Below the pieces are notes generated by a model. It did not search any database and was not told where the DNA came from. It worked only from the letters and a program-made list of their open reading frames with translations. A DNA stretch of 5,594 bases from Desulfobacterales bacterium (lineage in GTDB: Bacteria > Desulfobacterota > Desulfobacteria > Desulfobacterales > ETH-SRB1), in NCBI GenBank assembly GCA_030017395.1, contig JASEIZ010000147.1, forward strand, positions 1 to 5,594. Direction: 5' to 3'. The translations under genes and the position numbers were made by a program. Each line of letters opens with the position of its first letter. Positions within the stretch are counted from its first letter, which is position 1. Shown one piece after another: positions 1 through 5,539 of this stretch.

Positions 1-1
1 C

Positions 2-21
2 ACTCCGGTGAAAACCGGAGT
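2..21. repeat. CCGG-stem hairpin with GAAA loop (REP-like)
   Basis: A perfect 8-bp stem (ACTCCGGT at 2-9, ACCGGAGT at 14-21) closes a GAAA tetraloop. It is a base-changed relative of the common ATTCCGGC-GAAA-GCCGGAAT intergenic hairpin: the differences occur as complementary pairs on both arms, so the fold is kept. It lies in non-coding DNA at the window edge and may be part of a longer repeat that starts outside. Confidence 0.65.
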
Positions 22-77
22 CCAGATAGTCTGCAACTACCTGAAAATACTGGATAGCGCTAATGCTTCACTACGTG

Positions 78-136
78 TCCGGCTTTCGCCGGAATGACGT
101 TTAAGTAGTATATCGGACTTTTTACGAAGCCATCAA
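78..136 (+). repeat. Composite intergenic repeat, left copy
   Basis: Two modules occur in fixed order. The first is a hairpin, TCCGGC (78-83), loop TTTC, GCCGGA (88-93), followed by ATGACG. After a short spacer comes GACTTTTTACGA..CCATCAA (116-136). The same two modules, in the same order and with similar spacing, occur inverted at 5540-5594 and in degenerate form at 3911-3950. This identifies a dispersed non-coding repeat rather than a gene-specific terminator. It lies 3' of the SWIB gene. Confidence 0.65.
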
Positions 137-167
137 GGTTGAATTGAAGCACCCCGACACTTTAAGG

Positions 168-494
168 TTATTCTATGTTTGCGCCGACAACAGCGGCCAT
201 TTGCAACATGTTGATCGTCTGGCCTTCTTTCAGCTTTGTAAGGTTAGTGACATTGCCTGATTTGCTTTTTGATTTTGTGTTTTTGAAAATAGGGAGCAAA
301 CTCGCATCAGCCACAATGAACTTTCCTGCGTTCTCAGGTTTTCCATTTTCAGTCTTTGTCTGAAGTTTATTTGCTTTAATATAGTCCCATAGTTTTTTGG
401 TGATCTCTGTCCTGGGAAGTTCTGTTGCCCCCAGAAACTTTGCCAGCTCATTTTTCAGCTTTACCGGTTTCATCAATCCTTTTGCTTCTGCCAT
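168..494 (-). CDS. SWIB/MDM2-domain protein
   Basis: This 108-residue protein is essentially one SWIB/MDM2 domain. The N-terminal half (about 9-45) shows the family pattern, with an L-x-x-E-L-A-x-F-L-G helix, a T-E-I-T-K-K-L-W-x-Y-I-K helix and the N-K-L-Q turn. The C-terminal part (about 58-107) carries the F-I-V-A-D core strand and a final M-L-Q-M-A-A helix. In eukaryotes the fold mediates protein-protein contacts in SWI/SNF chromatin remodelling complexes and MDM2. Stand-alone bacterial copies exist, for example in Chlamydia fused to topoisomerase, but their role is mostly unknown. A DNA- or chromatin-associated role is only inference. The start is well set by AAGGAG (501-506), six bases before the ATG. 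The gene is complete, lies in the same orientation as the restriction-modification genes, and is separated from them by 390 non-coding bases, so it probably has its own promoter. No signal peptide or membrane segment is visible. Confidence 0.88.
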   Translation of the reverse strand: MAEAKGLMKPVKLKNELAKFLGATELPRTEITKKLWDYIKANKLQTKTENGKPENAGKFIVADASLLPIFKNTKSKSKSGNVTNLTKLKEGQTINMLQMAAVVGANIE

Positions 495-555
495 TTTTAA
501 CTCCTTTTTATTTAAATTTATGGATTAATTGTTGCATTTCCTGGTTCTATTTACC

Positions 556-646
556 ACATAACGCCGCGCTCTGCGGGAGACTTGCGCCCCTAAAATTATA
601 AGTTTCTAATCATCCAATAGTGAATATCCGTTTTCTAATGTTATGC
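556..646 (-). other. Possible pair of integron R boxes (weak)
   Basis: ACATAAC (556-562) and GTTATGC (640-646) face each other in the AAC...GTT arrangement of attC outer boxes, 91 bp end to end, upstream of the SWIB gene. The inner flanks, GCCGCGCTCT on one side and TTTTCTAAT on the other, are not complementary, so the L-box stem of a working attC is missing. It could be a hybrid of two decayed sites or coincidence. Confidence 0.15.
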
Positions 647-718
647 GCTCTCCACGATGAGGGTACCCTAAAAACGGCAAACCTCCTTACGGTCGCTGCG
701 AAGCACTGCCGTCAGGCA

Positions 719-748
719 GAACATTTCCTGTAGCTTGTTACAGGGTTC
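719..748. repeat. Intergenic hairpin
   Basis: CCTGTA (727-732) and TACAGG (739-744) pair around a GCTTGT loop. GAAC (719-722) and GTTC (745-748) extend the stem across a four-base bulge. There is no T tract on either strand, so it is a poor candidate for an intrinsic terminator. It adjoins a second small hairpin, CTGCC-gtca-GGCAG (706-719). Confidence 0.4.
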
Positions 749-794
749 TTCAAATTGTTTGTAAGCCAATAATCCAATGGCCGTACCCTACTTG

Positions 795-845
795 CGTCAA
801 CTTGCCCCCGCCTCTGGAGGGGATCCGCAAGCCGTGGCGTTGTGG
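795..845 (-). mobile_element. attC-like imperfect inverted repeat after the R-M genes (degenerate)
   Basis: Read on the minus strand, the repeat has a CCACAAC box, spacer GCCA, then CGGCTTGC. The latter resembles the L'' start CGGCTTCA of the better attC at 2565-2629. The far side has GCAAG followed at once by TTGACG. CTTGC/GCAAG and CCTC/GAGG can pair, but the L'-to-R' spacer expected of an attC is absent and the R' box does not match GTTRRRY. It lies 39 bp after the endonuclease stop codon, where a cassette attC would be expected. It may be a damaged attC, or merely a GC-rich repeat. Confidence 0.28.
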
Positions 846-884
846 GGAGGAGGAGAGAGAAACTCCCCCTTACCCGATTGGGCC

Positions 885-1628
885 TTATTTCTTTCCTGAG
901 TTGAATTGAATTACTTTTTCCCAACGAATTGCTCCGGTTGAATCGCAAAACATTTCCATGAATTCAAGGGAAAACTTATTGATAACCTTGCTGTATTCTT
1001 CAAGAAATTGATCGTTTTTTTCTTTTGCTCGATGACCAAGAGGTTCGATAATTTCAGTATATAAGTTGTCGTTGCCAGAAATAAAAGCCCAAAATCTTTG
1101 TCCACACAATTTCAGGTATTCGCCTTTGTCGGGATTGTTGTCTTTGCCGTAACAACAACCATTGACTGCAATAACATTGAGAGATGAAGCAATGTTGGTT
1201 CCCAAAATACGCTTGGCCTTGCTAAAATTATCCTTCATTTTATTTATCTGGCTTGAGTTACCCCAGTTTGGCCCAGATTTAATGGAAACAATGTATTTAG
1301 CGCTATCTTTTTCAAGCTCTAAGTCAATTCCTTCGGCAGAAGATTTGCTGCCATGATAAACATGGTCGCAAATATAAATTGCTAATCCTTCTAAAAAGCC
1401 ACCGAATAATGTTTCTTCCTGTGAGGATAAATGAGCATCAAGAATCGTTTTTATAAAATCGCCAGCGGTAGTGATATGCTTGACCTTGAAAAGATAAGGA
1501 TTTTTACGCTTGAGTACCGCTTTCAATTTGAGTTTCTTTAACTTTTCTATTCTGTTGCGATGAAATTCCGGTATGTTTTTCTCGACATACTTCGCTATTT
1601 TTTCTTTGGTTATTGGTTTCATATTCAT
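885..1628 (-). CDS. Type II restriction endonuclease (PmeII-like family), PD-(D/E)XK-like
   Basis: The protein is predicted to cut unmethylated DNA at the site protected by the methyltransferase encoded just upstream. From the chosen start it has 247 residues. The N-terminal third (to about 45) is a lysine-rich helical region. The likely nuclease core has an E-x-x-L-x-G-x-F-L-E helix (about 72-80), then G-I-D-L-E (D102, E104) and Y-I-V-S-I-K-S-G-P-N-W-G-N (K117). The D...xIK spacing fits the PD-(D/E)XK fold, although serine replaces the usual E/Q before the lysine. The I-K-S-G-P-N-W-x-N-S-S signature is typical of type II enzymes I associate with the PmeII family. The start at 1628 is chosen because GAGGA lies five bases upstream; ATGs at 1622, 1634 and 1706 are alternatives. 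The reading frame overlaps the 3' end of the methyltransferase gene, so translation is probably coupled. The recognition sequence cannot be read from the sequence. Confidence 0.8.
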   Translation of the reverse strand: MNMKPITKEKIAKYVEKNIPEFHRNRIEKLKKLKLKAVLKRKNPYLFKVKHITTAGDFIKTILDAHLSSQEETLFGGFLEGLAIYICDHVYHGSKSSAEGIDLELEKDSAKYIVSIKSGPNWGNSSQINKMKDNFSKAKRILGTNIASSLNVIAVNGCCYGKDNNPDKGEYLKLCGQRFWAFISGNDNLYTEIIEPLGHRAKEKNDQFLEEYSKVINKFSLEFMEMFCDSTGAIRWEKVIQFNSGKK

Positions 1629-2463
1629 CTTCATCCTCGCATATTCTGTACTGATAATGGGCGGTCCTTTTTTGTGCAAGTTTGCAATATTCAGAAAGAA
1701 CATCAATCCCCACGAAGTTTCTATTTAAGTTTTGGGCCACCTCTGCGGTAGTACCGGAGCCGACAAAAGGGTCAAGAACCCAATCATTCTCTTGAGTGAA
1801 CAACTTTATAAACCATTCCGGTAATGCTTTTGGAAACACAGCGCTGTGATTTCGGTTATAGCATTCTGTGGCAAAATGCAAAACATTCGTGGGGTATGCC
1901 TTTTCCCGTTTTATCCAATTGGAAATGTTTTTTCCAAAACCACTCCCCACCTTGGAATTATCACGGGTTTTGTCTATGTCACTCAAATTTTTTAACCTAC
2001 CTTTAGCCCATTCACCCATTGGAACCATTACTGCTTCTTGATACATTTTGAACTTTTTAGACTTATTAAATTGAAGGCACTTTTCCCAAGCATCTCTAAA
2101 ACGATTAGGCCATTTCCCAGGGTAACAATTTTTTTTATGCCATACAAATTCTTCGGTCCATAGCCAGCCTTGCTTACGTAAGGCTAATATTAACTCTATT
2201 ACGTATGTATGGCGTTCTCCATTGACCGCTTTTTCTTTTATGTTGAGAACAAAAGTGCCATCTGGCTTTAGAACCCGAAGGAATTCTTTTGCTCGTGGCA
2301 AGAACCATTCAACATATTCATTTGGTTTGATGCCGCCGTATGTTTTACCTCTACTATCTGCATACGGTGGTGAAGTGACAATTAAATTAAAGAAATTATC
2401 TGGATACCGTTTAAGCACCTCTAAGCAGTCACCGTTTTCTATTTTTGTTTTAATTTGTTCCAT
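1504..2463 (-). CDS. Site-specific DNA methyltransferase, beta class, probably N4-cytosine
   Basis: The product transfers a methyl group from S-adenosylmethionine to an exocyclic amino group in the recognition site, protecting host DNA from the adjacent endonuclease. Catalytic motif IV, T-S-P-P-Y, is at 30-34. The SAM-binding motif I comes late, D-P-F-V-G-S-G-T-T at 231-239, followed by F-V-G-I-D (about 250-254). This order is that of beta-class amino-methyltransferases, and TSPPY favours N4-cytosine over N6-adenine. A motif X-like H-x-A-x-F-P segment precedes motif I. GGGAGA (2468-2473) lies four bases before the ATG. The conserved core ends near residue 270. The last 40 or so residues are polar, overlap the endonuclease gene in another frame, and match nothing I recognise. 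They could be a genuine dual-coding tail or the result of a frameshift that removed an earlier stop. Gene order, methyltransferase first, would favour protection before cutting. No controller (C) protein gene is visible. Confidence 0.9.
   Translation of the reverse strand: MEQIKTKIENGDCLEVLKRYPDNFFNLIVTSPPYADSRGKTYGGIKPNEYVEWFLPRAKEFLRVLKPDGTFVLNIKEKAVNGERHTYVIELILALRKQGWLWTEEFVWHKKNCYPGKWPNRFRDAWEKCLQFNKSKKFKMYQEAVMVPMGEWAKGRLKNLSDIDKTRDNSKVGSGFGKNISNWIKREKAYPTNVLHFATECYNRNHSAVFPKALPEWFIKLFTQENDWVLDPFVGSGTTAEVAQNLNRNFVGIDVLSEYCKLAQKRTAHYQYRICEDEDEYETNNQRKNSEVCREKHTGISSQQNRKVKETQIESGTQA
1634..1638 (-). promoter_or_regulatory. Ribosome binding site setting the endonuclease start
   Basis: Minus-strand GAGGA lies five bases before the ATG at 1628, ideal spacing. 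The same purines sit too close to the ATG at 1634 and eleven bases from the ATG at 1622. The site is inside the methyltransferase reading frame, so ribosomes finishing or crossing that gene could re-initiate here. Confidence 0.5.
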
Positions 2464-2497
2464 AATGTCTCCCTTTTCCGTTTCATGGAATGGGGTG

Positions 2498-2503
2498 ATT
2501 ATA
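2498..2503 (-). promoter_or_regulatory. Likely -10 box for the restriction-modification genes
   Basis: Minus-strand TATAAT, within TTTATAAT, is a perfect sigma-70 -10 hexamer ending 34 bases before the methyltransferase ATG, which leaves room for a leader of about 28 bases with the GGGAGA binding site. No good -35 hexamer is seen 16-18 bases upstream. It lies on the methyltransferase side of the attC-like site, so a cassette would carry its own promoter. Confidence 0.4.
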
Positions 2504-2564
2504 AACTATTGTTGGAAGAATATCTTTATCTATTTTTTCCGGGCATGGAGCATAGTTTCGAGAA

Positions 2565-2629
2565 GCCCAACGGCGCGGCTCATGGGTGGCGCACTTTTGT
2601 GCGCCATCCCTTGAAGCCGAATGTTATAC
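2565..2629 (-). mobile_element. Integron attC recombination site (predicted)
   Basis: Outer boxes are GCCCAAC (2565-2571) and GTTATAC (2623-2629). On the minus strand the first reads GTTGGGC, an exact GTTRRRY R' box, and the other reads GTATAAC as R''. Unpaired spacers of 4 and 3 bases follow. Two long L arms (2576-2594 and 2599-2619) then pair almost fully around a TTTT loop. The longer arm has two extra bases (the T at 2607 and one A at 2614/2615), and there is one T-T mismatch; unpaired extrahelical bases on one arm are a hallmark of attC and guide strand choice by the integrase. Length (65 bp) is normal. The site starts 21 bp after the TPR stop codon and is oriented as if it belongs to that cassette, with the restriction-modification genes as the next one. 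Neither strand has a T tract after the stem, which argues against an intrinsic terminator. Confidence 0.68.
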
Positions 2630-2650
2630 TAATTTGTCCTCTGTTTATTT

Positions 2651-3598
2651 TTATGAAGTCCCACCTTGTTTGATCAAGTCTATTGTATTCTTCGCAGTCT
2701 TGGCGATTTCGCTTTCAGGTTCTATTTCTAAGACCTTTGAAAAAAAGGCTGCGGCTTCACTCTTTTTACCCGTTTTCAAATGAACGACTCCAAGATTAAA
2801 ATATGCTGATACATATTTGGGGTCGAGTGCTATCGCTTCATTGTATTTTGCTATCGCATCGTCAACCCTACCCATTTCCAAGAGCACATTACCCCAGTTC
2901 AGATACACCCTCGGAGATTTCCCATCCACGGAAACAGCCTTTTCATAATTCACAATGGCTTCGGCATATTTCTTTTCCTTCGCCAGAGCGTTCCCCTTAT
3001 CAAGAAAACCAAAATGCGACTTTCGCCTGACTATCTCCTTTGGTTTCTCGGAGAACTCGACAACAGCGAAGGATAATTCAACTTCTTTTGTCGTCTGACT
3101 TCCGTCTATTTTCACCTCAAAAGTCTTAGTTTGTTTTCTATCAATATCGTAGACGTCATATTGAGCCACCGACCTTCCTTCTTTATCTGTGTACGAAAAA
3201 CCGAACAGGTCGTGATGTATTTTGACGCCACCAAGGTCGGAAGTTGTTTTTGATCGATCAACTGGCCGCATATCGATATTCTCGGATGTCAGATCACCTT
3301 TTTCTATTCGGATACGAATCGCAATATCAAAAACTGGGAAATCTAGGTTGTTTGTTAGCTTGAACAAAAAATGGCTATTGGACTTGGGGGTTATTGAATA
3401 GCTGGTGGGATTAACAAAAACAGGGGATTTCCTCTGTTCGTAATAAAGATATACTTGGAAGCTGCTAAGTAAAATTCCAATAACTGCGCAGATTACGCCC
3501 CTCTCCTTCCTTCCTGAAGACAACAGGAGTCCCGAGCCAAAGAATACTATTGGAATAAAGGCTGCTAGAGCAAATATGATAATATCAGAACTAATCAT
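2651..3598 (-). CDS. Membrane-anchored TPR-repeat protein of unknown role
   Basis: The 315-residue protein has three parts. Two hydrophobic helices lie at the N-terminus (about 5-28 and 34-52), joined by a short basic loop (G-R-K-E-R). A segment of about 55-185, rich in predicted strands and unlike any domain I recognise, follows. The C-terminus carries about three tetratricopeptide repeats (about 200-300), with the usual G-N-x-L/A, Y-x-x-A-I-x-x-Y/F-x-x-A and L-D-P/I-E-P signatures. TPRs bind protein partners, so a membrane-tethered scaffold or adaptor is plausible, but no substrate can be named. The basic loop suggests a cytoplasmic hairpin turn, which would put the C-terminal part outside the cytoplasm; this is uncertain because basic residues also follow the second helix. 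The start is the first ATG after an in-frame TAA three codons upstream, with no clear Shine-Dalgarno. The stop is followed after 21 bases by the attC-like site, so the gene may be the reading frame of an integron cassette. Confidence 0.82.
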   Translation of the reverse strand: MISSDIIIFALAAFIPIVFFGSGLLLSSGRKERGVICAVIGILLSSFQVYLYYEQRKSPVFVNPTSYSITPKSNSHFLFKLTNNLDFPVFDIAIRIRIEKGDLTSENIDMRPVDRSKTTSDLGGVKIHHDLFGFSYTDKEGRSVAQYDVYDIDRKQTKTFEVKIDGSQTTKEVELSFAVVEFSEKPKEIVRRKSHFGFLDKGNALAKEKKYAEAIVNYEKAVSVDGKSPRVYLNWGNVLLEMGRVDDAIAKYNEAIALDPKYVSAYFNLGVVHLKTGKKSEAAAFFSKVLEIEPESEIAKTAKNTIDLIKQGGTS

Positions 3599-3910
3599 TT
3601 CGTTTTAAATCTAGAGGCACAAGTGATTATACAGATATGGATATCATCACCTTTGTAATGTTATCCGTCAAAATACGCAACTTCTCGTCGCACTACAGAT
3701 ACAATAAGAATACCAAACGAAATTCGGACTTGTCAAAACCTTTGATGTTTTGCCAAAGTTTGCGGTTGGTACAGGTCAGTTTCAATTGGAGAATTAGAAT
3801 TACACTTTTATATTTTTAGAATAATATCAGTTAGTAGTTTTTATGCCAATTTGTTAAGAATTATGCAATTTTGATGGGTTCATATTGAAAAGATAAGATT
3901 TCTCCCTGCG
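3599..3910. other. Gene-free stretch between the TPR gene and the gpmI-proximal repeat
   Basis: No coding region with a start signal or recognisable product is seen on either strand. It contains the possible TPR promoter and an imperfect inverted repeat at 3727-3777, in which GACTTGT pairs with ACAGGTC with one wobble and an inner CTTTG/CAAAG pair. The part from about 3790 to 3900 is very AT-rich and otherwise featureless. Confidence 0.5.
3626..3631 (-). promoter_or_regulatory. Possible -10 box for the TPR gene
   Basis: Minus-strand TATAAT matches the sigma-70 -10 consensus exactly and ends 27 bases before the TPR start codon. No good -35 hexamer is found at the right distance; a TTGACG further upstream is about 34 bases away, too far to pair with it. 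Confidence 0.35.
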
Positions 3911-3950
3911 GTCGAAATGACACATTCGATGAGTTCGACTTTTTATAAGT
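3911..3950 (+). repeat. Composite intergenic repeat, degenerate middle copy
   Basis: The sequence GGTCGAAATGACA is followed after a spacer by CGACTTTTTATAAG, reproducing the order (atgac module, then GACTTTTTA module) of the copy at 78-136, but diverged. GTCGAA (3911-3916) and TTCGAC (3934-3939) form an inverted repeat ending in five Ts on the plus strand. The element ends directly at the gpmI stop codon. Similarity is partial, so common origin is inferred from order and spacing. The preceding TTTCTCCCTGCG (about 3899-3910) may belong to the repeat. Confidence 0.42.
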
Positions 3951-5510
3951 TTATCTATCTGGATTTTTGACGATCAGAGAATTCCCGGCCATTTCTTCTG
4001 GTTTGTCAATTCCTAAGATATTCAGGATGGTGGGGGCAACATCCGCAAGGATGCCGGATTTTAATTCTGCGTCCTTGTAATTTTCGTCAACCAATATAAA
4101 AGGAACAGGATTGAGTGTGTGGGCGGTATGGACATGACCGTTCTCATTTATCATTTCTTCTGCATTCCCGTGATCTGCCATAATCAGAATAACTCCACCT
4201 ATCAGCCGCATTTCATCGACTATTTTACTTACACAACGGTCAACTGTTTCGCATGCTTTGATCGCAGCCTCAAGAACCCCTGTATGACCCACCATATCCA
4301 TGTTGGCAAAGTTTAGTATAATCAGGTCATAGCTATTTGATCTCAAGCGTGAAATAACCTCTTCAGTCACAAGGTGAGCGCTCATTTCCGGCTTTAAGTC
4401 ATAGGTTGCAACCTCGCGTGGCGATGGGATGAGACATCGATCCTCGAGCGAGAAAGGTTTTTCTTCCCCGCCGTTAAAAAAATAGGTTACATGGGCATAC
4501 TTTTCTGTTTCCGCAATTCTGAGCTGTCTTAATCCCTGCTCGCTTATTACCTGCCCCAGGATTTTATCCAGATGAACAGGGGGAAAAGCCAGAGGCAAAT
4601 TAAACTTTTCATCATATAAGGTCATGCAGAGATATTCGCAAAGCTCTGGCAGCGGTTCTCTTTTAAATGGATCAAAAACCTGGTCGGTAAAGACGTGAGT
4701 TATCTGTCTGGCACGGTCGGCTCGAAAATTGAAAAATATAATTCCATCACCATCTTTTATTGTTCCCAGGGCGCTATCATCCTTACCTGTGATTACGGTT
4801 GGGCGGATAAATTCATCGGTTTCCTTTCGCATATAAGCATTTTTTACAGCTTCTACAGGGTCTTTTTCTTTTATTCCTTCGCCAAGCGTGTATAAACGGA
4901 AAGCCTTTTCCGTGCGTTCCCATCTCTTATCCCTGTCCATAGCATAAAAGCGGCCGCAAATGGTTGCGATAAAGCCGAAATTGATGGAGTCGATATAATC
5001 CTGCAACTCTTTCACATACCCTGATCCACTGTCGGACAGCGTATCGCGTCCATCGGTTATGACGTGTATATAAACATGGCTAAGCCCCTTTTGTTTGGCC
5101 ATATTCATAAAGGCAAACAGATGATTCAGATGGCTGTGCACACCTCCGTCTGAAACAAGCCCCATTACATGAAGAGCCGAATTATTAGTCTTTACACTGG
5201 ATATTATGGAGTTGATGGCCTGATTTTCGTAAAATGATCCATCATTAATTGCCGTGTTTATTCTTAGTAAATCTTGAAAGACTATCCTGCCCGCACCAAT
5301 ATTTAGATGCCCAACCTCTGAATTTCCCATTACGCCTTTTGGAAGCCCCACAGCTTCACCTGAACACAGCAGACTTGTGTTCGGATATTCTTTCTTCAAT
5401 CTGTCCAGGCAGGGAGTTTTTGCAAGATAAACAGCGTTTCCCTCATGGTTGGGGTTGATCCCCCATCCATCCAGAATCATTAACATGCAGGTTTTTTTAT
5501 TTTTTGTCAT
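3951..5510 (-). CDS. gpmI: 2,3-bisphosphoglycerate-independent phosphoglycerate mutase
   Basis: This cytoplasmic enzyme interconverts 3- and 2-phosphoglycerate in glycolysis and gluconeogenesis through a phosphoserine intermediate and two Mn ions. The 519 residues are close to the usual 510-515. All catalytic residues known from the Geobacillus stearothermophilus enzyme are present, shifted by two: D14, the phospho-acceptor S64 (in G-N-S-E-V-G-H), D405 and H409 (D-M-V-G-H-T-G), D446 and H447 (A-D-H-G-N-A) and H464 (H-T-A-H-T). The inserted transferase domain has H125 (G-G-V-H-S-H), R155-D156 (D-G-R-D-T), the R-F-Y-A-M-D-R-D-K-R-W segment and R-A-D-R-A-R. The start is the first ATG after an in-frame TAA three codons upstream. 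AAAGGAT lies 12 bases before it, unusually far. Gene spacing gives no sign of an operon with the TPR gene. This is a core metabolic gene flanking an accessory region, and the gene is complete. Confidence 0.97.
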   Translation of the reverse strand: MTKNKKTCMLMILDGWGINPNHEGNAVYLAKTPCLDRLKKEYPNTSLLCSGEAVGLPKGVMGNSEVGHLNIGAGRIVFQDLLRINTAINDGSFYENQAINSIISSVKTNNSALHVMGLVSDGGVHSHLNHLFAFMNMAKQKGLSHVYIHVITDGRDTLSDSGSGYVKELQDYIDSINFGFIATICGRFYAMDRDKRWERTEKAFRLYTLGEGIKEKDPVEAVKNAYMRKETDEFIRPTVITGKDDSALGTIKDGDGIIFFNFRADRARQITHVFTDQVFDPFKREPLPELCEYLCMTLYDEKFNLPLAFPPVHLDKILGQVISEQGLRQLRIAETEKYAHVTYFFNGGEEKPFSLEDRCLIPSPREVATYDLKPEMSAHLVTEEVISRLRSNSYDLIILNFANMDMVGHTGVLEAAIKACETVDRCVSKIVDEMRLIGGVILIMADHGNAEEMINENGHVHTAHTLNPVPFILVDENYKDAELKSGILADVAPTILNILGIDKPEEMAGNSLIVKNPDR

Positions 5511-5527
5511 AGGATTTTAAGTATCCT
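5511..5527 (-). promoter_or_regulatory. Hairpin covering the gpmI ribosome binding site
   Basis: AGGAT (5511-5515) and ATCCT (5523-5527) are a perfect five-base inverted repeat with a seven-base loop, directly before the gpmI ATG. On the minus strand the distal arm is part of AAAGGAT, the only Shine-Dalgarno-like sequence, which is too far from the ATG when linear. Folding could hide it. The stem is short and AT-rich, so the effect may be nil. Confidence 0.25.
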
Positions 5528-5539
5528 TTGTTCTAATAA

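Larger units (their letters stand above)
495..884. other. 390-base gene-free stretch between SWIB and endonuclease genes
   Basis: I see no convincing coding region here; the only sizeable open frames are short and antisense-like or out of frame with the endonuclease tail. It holds several inverted repeats: a weak attC-like pair of R boxes (556-646), a perfect palindrome AGGGTACCCT (660-669), small hairpins at 706-719 and 719-748, and an attC-like imperfect repeat (795-845). The octamer GTACCCTA occurs twice (663-670 and 783-790). The base composition from about 780 to 880 is more GC-rich than the flanking genes. It looks like stacked remnants of recombination sites or small repeats rather than a simple spacer. 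Confidence 0.55.

Noticed and set aside
712..948. Minus-strand open frame of 78 codons overlapping the endonuclease 3' end
   Set aside because: It is out of frame with the endonuclease, has a repetitive arginine/proline-rich translation arising from the GC-rich repeat, and lacks a recognisable domain.
1630..1706. Endonuclease start at the upstream ATG (1706)
   Set aside because: The extra 26 residues lie deep inside the methyltransferase frame, have no good ribosome binding site and do not look like family sequence; the ATG at 1628 has GAGGA at ideal spacing.
2587..2606. GGCGCAC-TTTT-GTGCGCC hairpin as an intrinsic terminator of the TPR gene
   Set aside because: The stem is strong but no run of Ts follows on the minus strand, and the larger symmetric structure with R boxes is better explained as attC.
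1560..2673. Several plus-strand open frames opposite the methyltransferase and endonuclease genes
   Set aside because: They are antisense shadows with hydrophobic or cysteine-rich translations, no start signals and no recognisable products.
3727..3777. Inverted repeat upstream of the TPR gene considered as the other attC boundary of the TPR cassette
   Set aside because: The AAC and GTT elements are not placed as outer boxes, no GTTRRRY box is present in the right orientation, and the pairing is patchy. The upstream cassette boundary therefore remains unidentified.
3911..3945. GTCGAA/TTCGAC stem followed by five Ts as a terminator
   Set aside because: The T run follows the stem only on the plus strand, where no gene is seen; for gpmI transcription the order is reversed and the loop is long.
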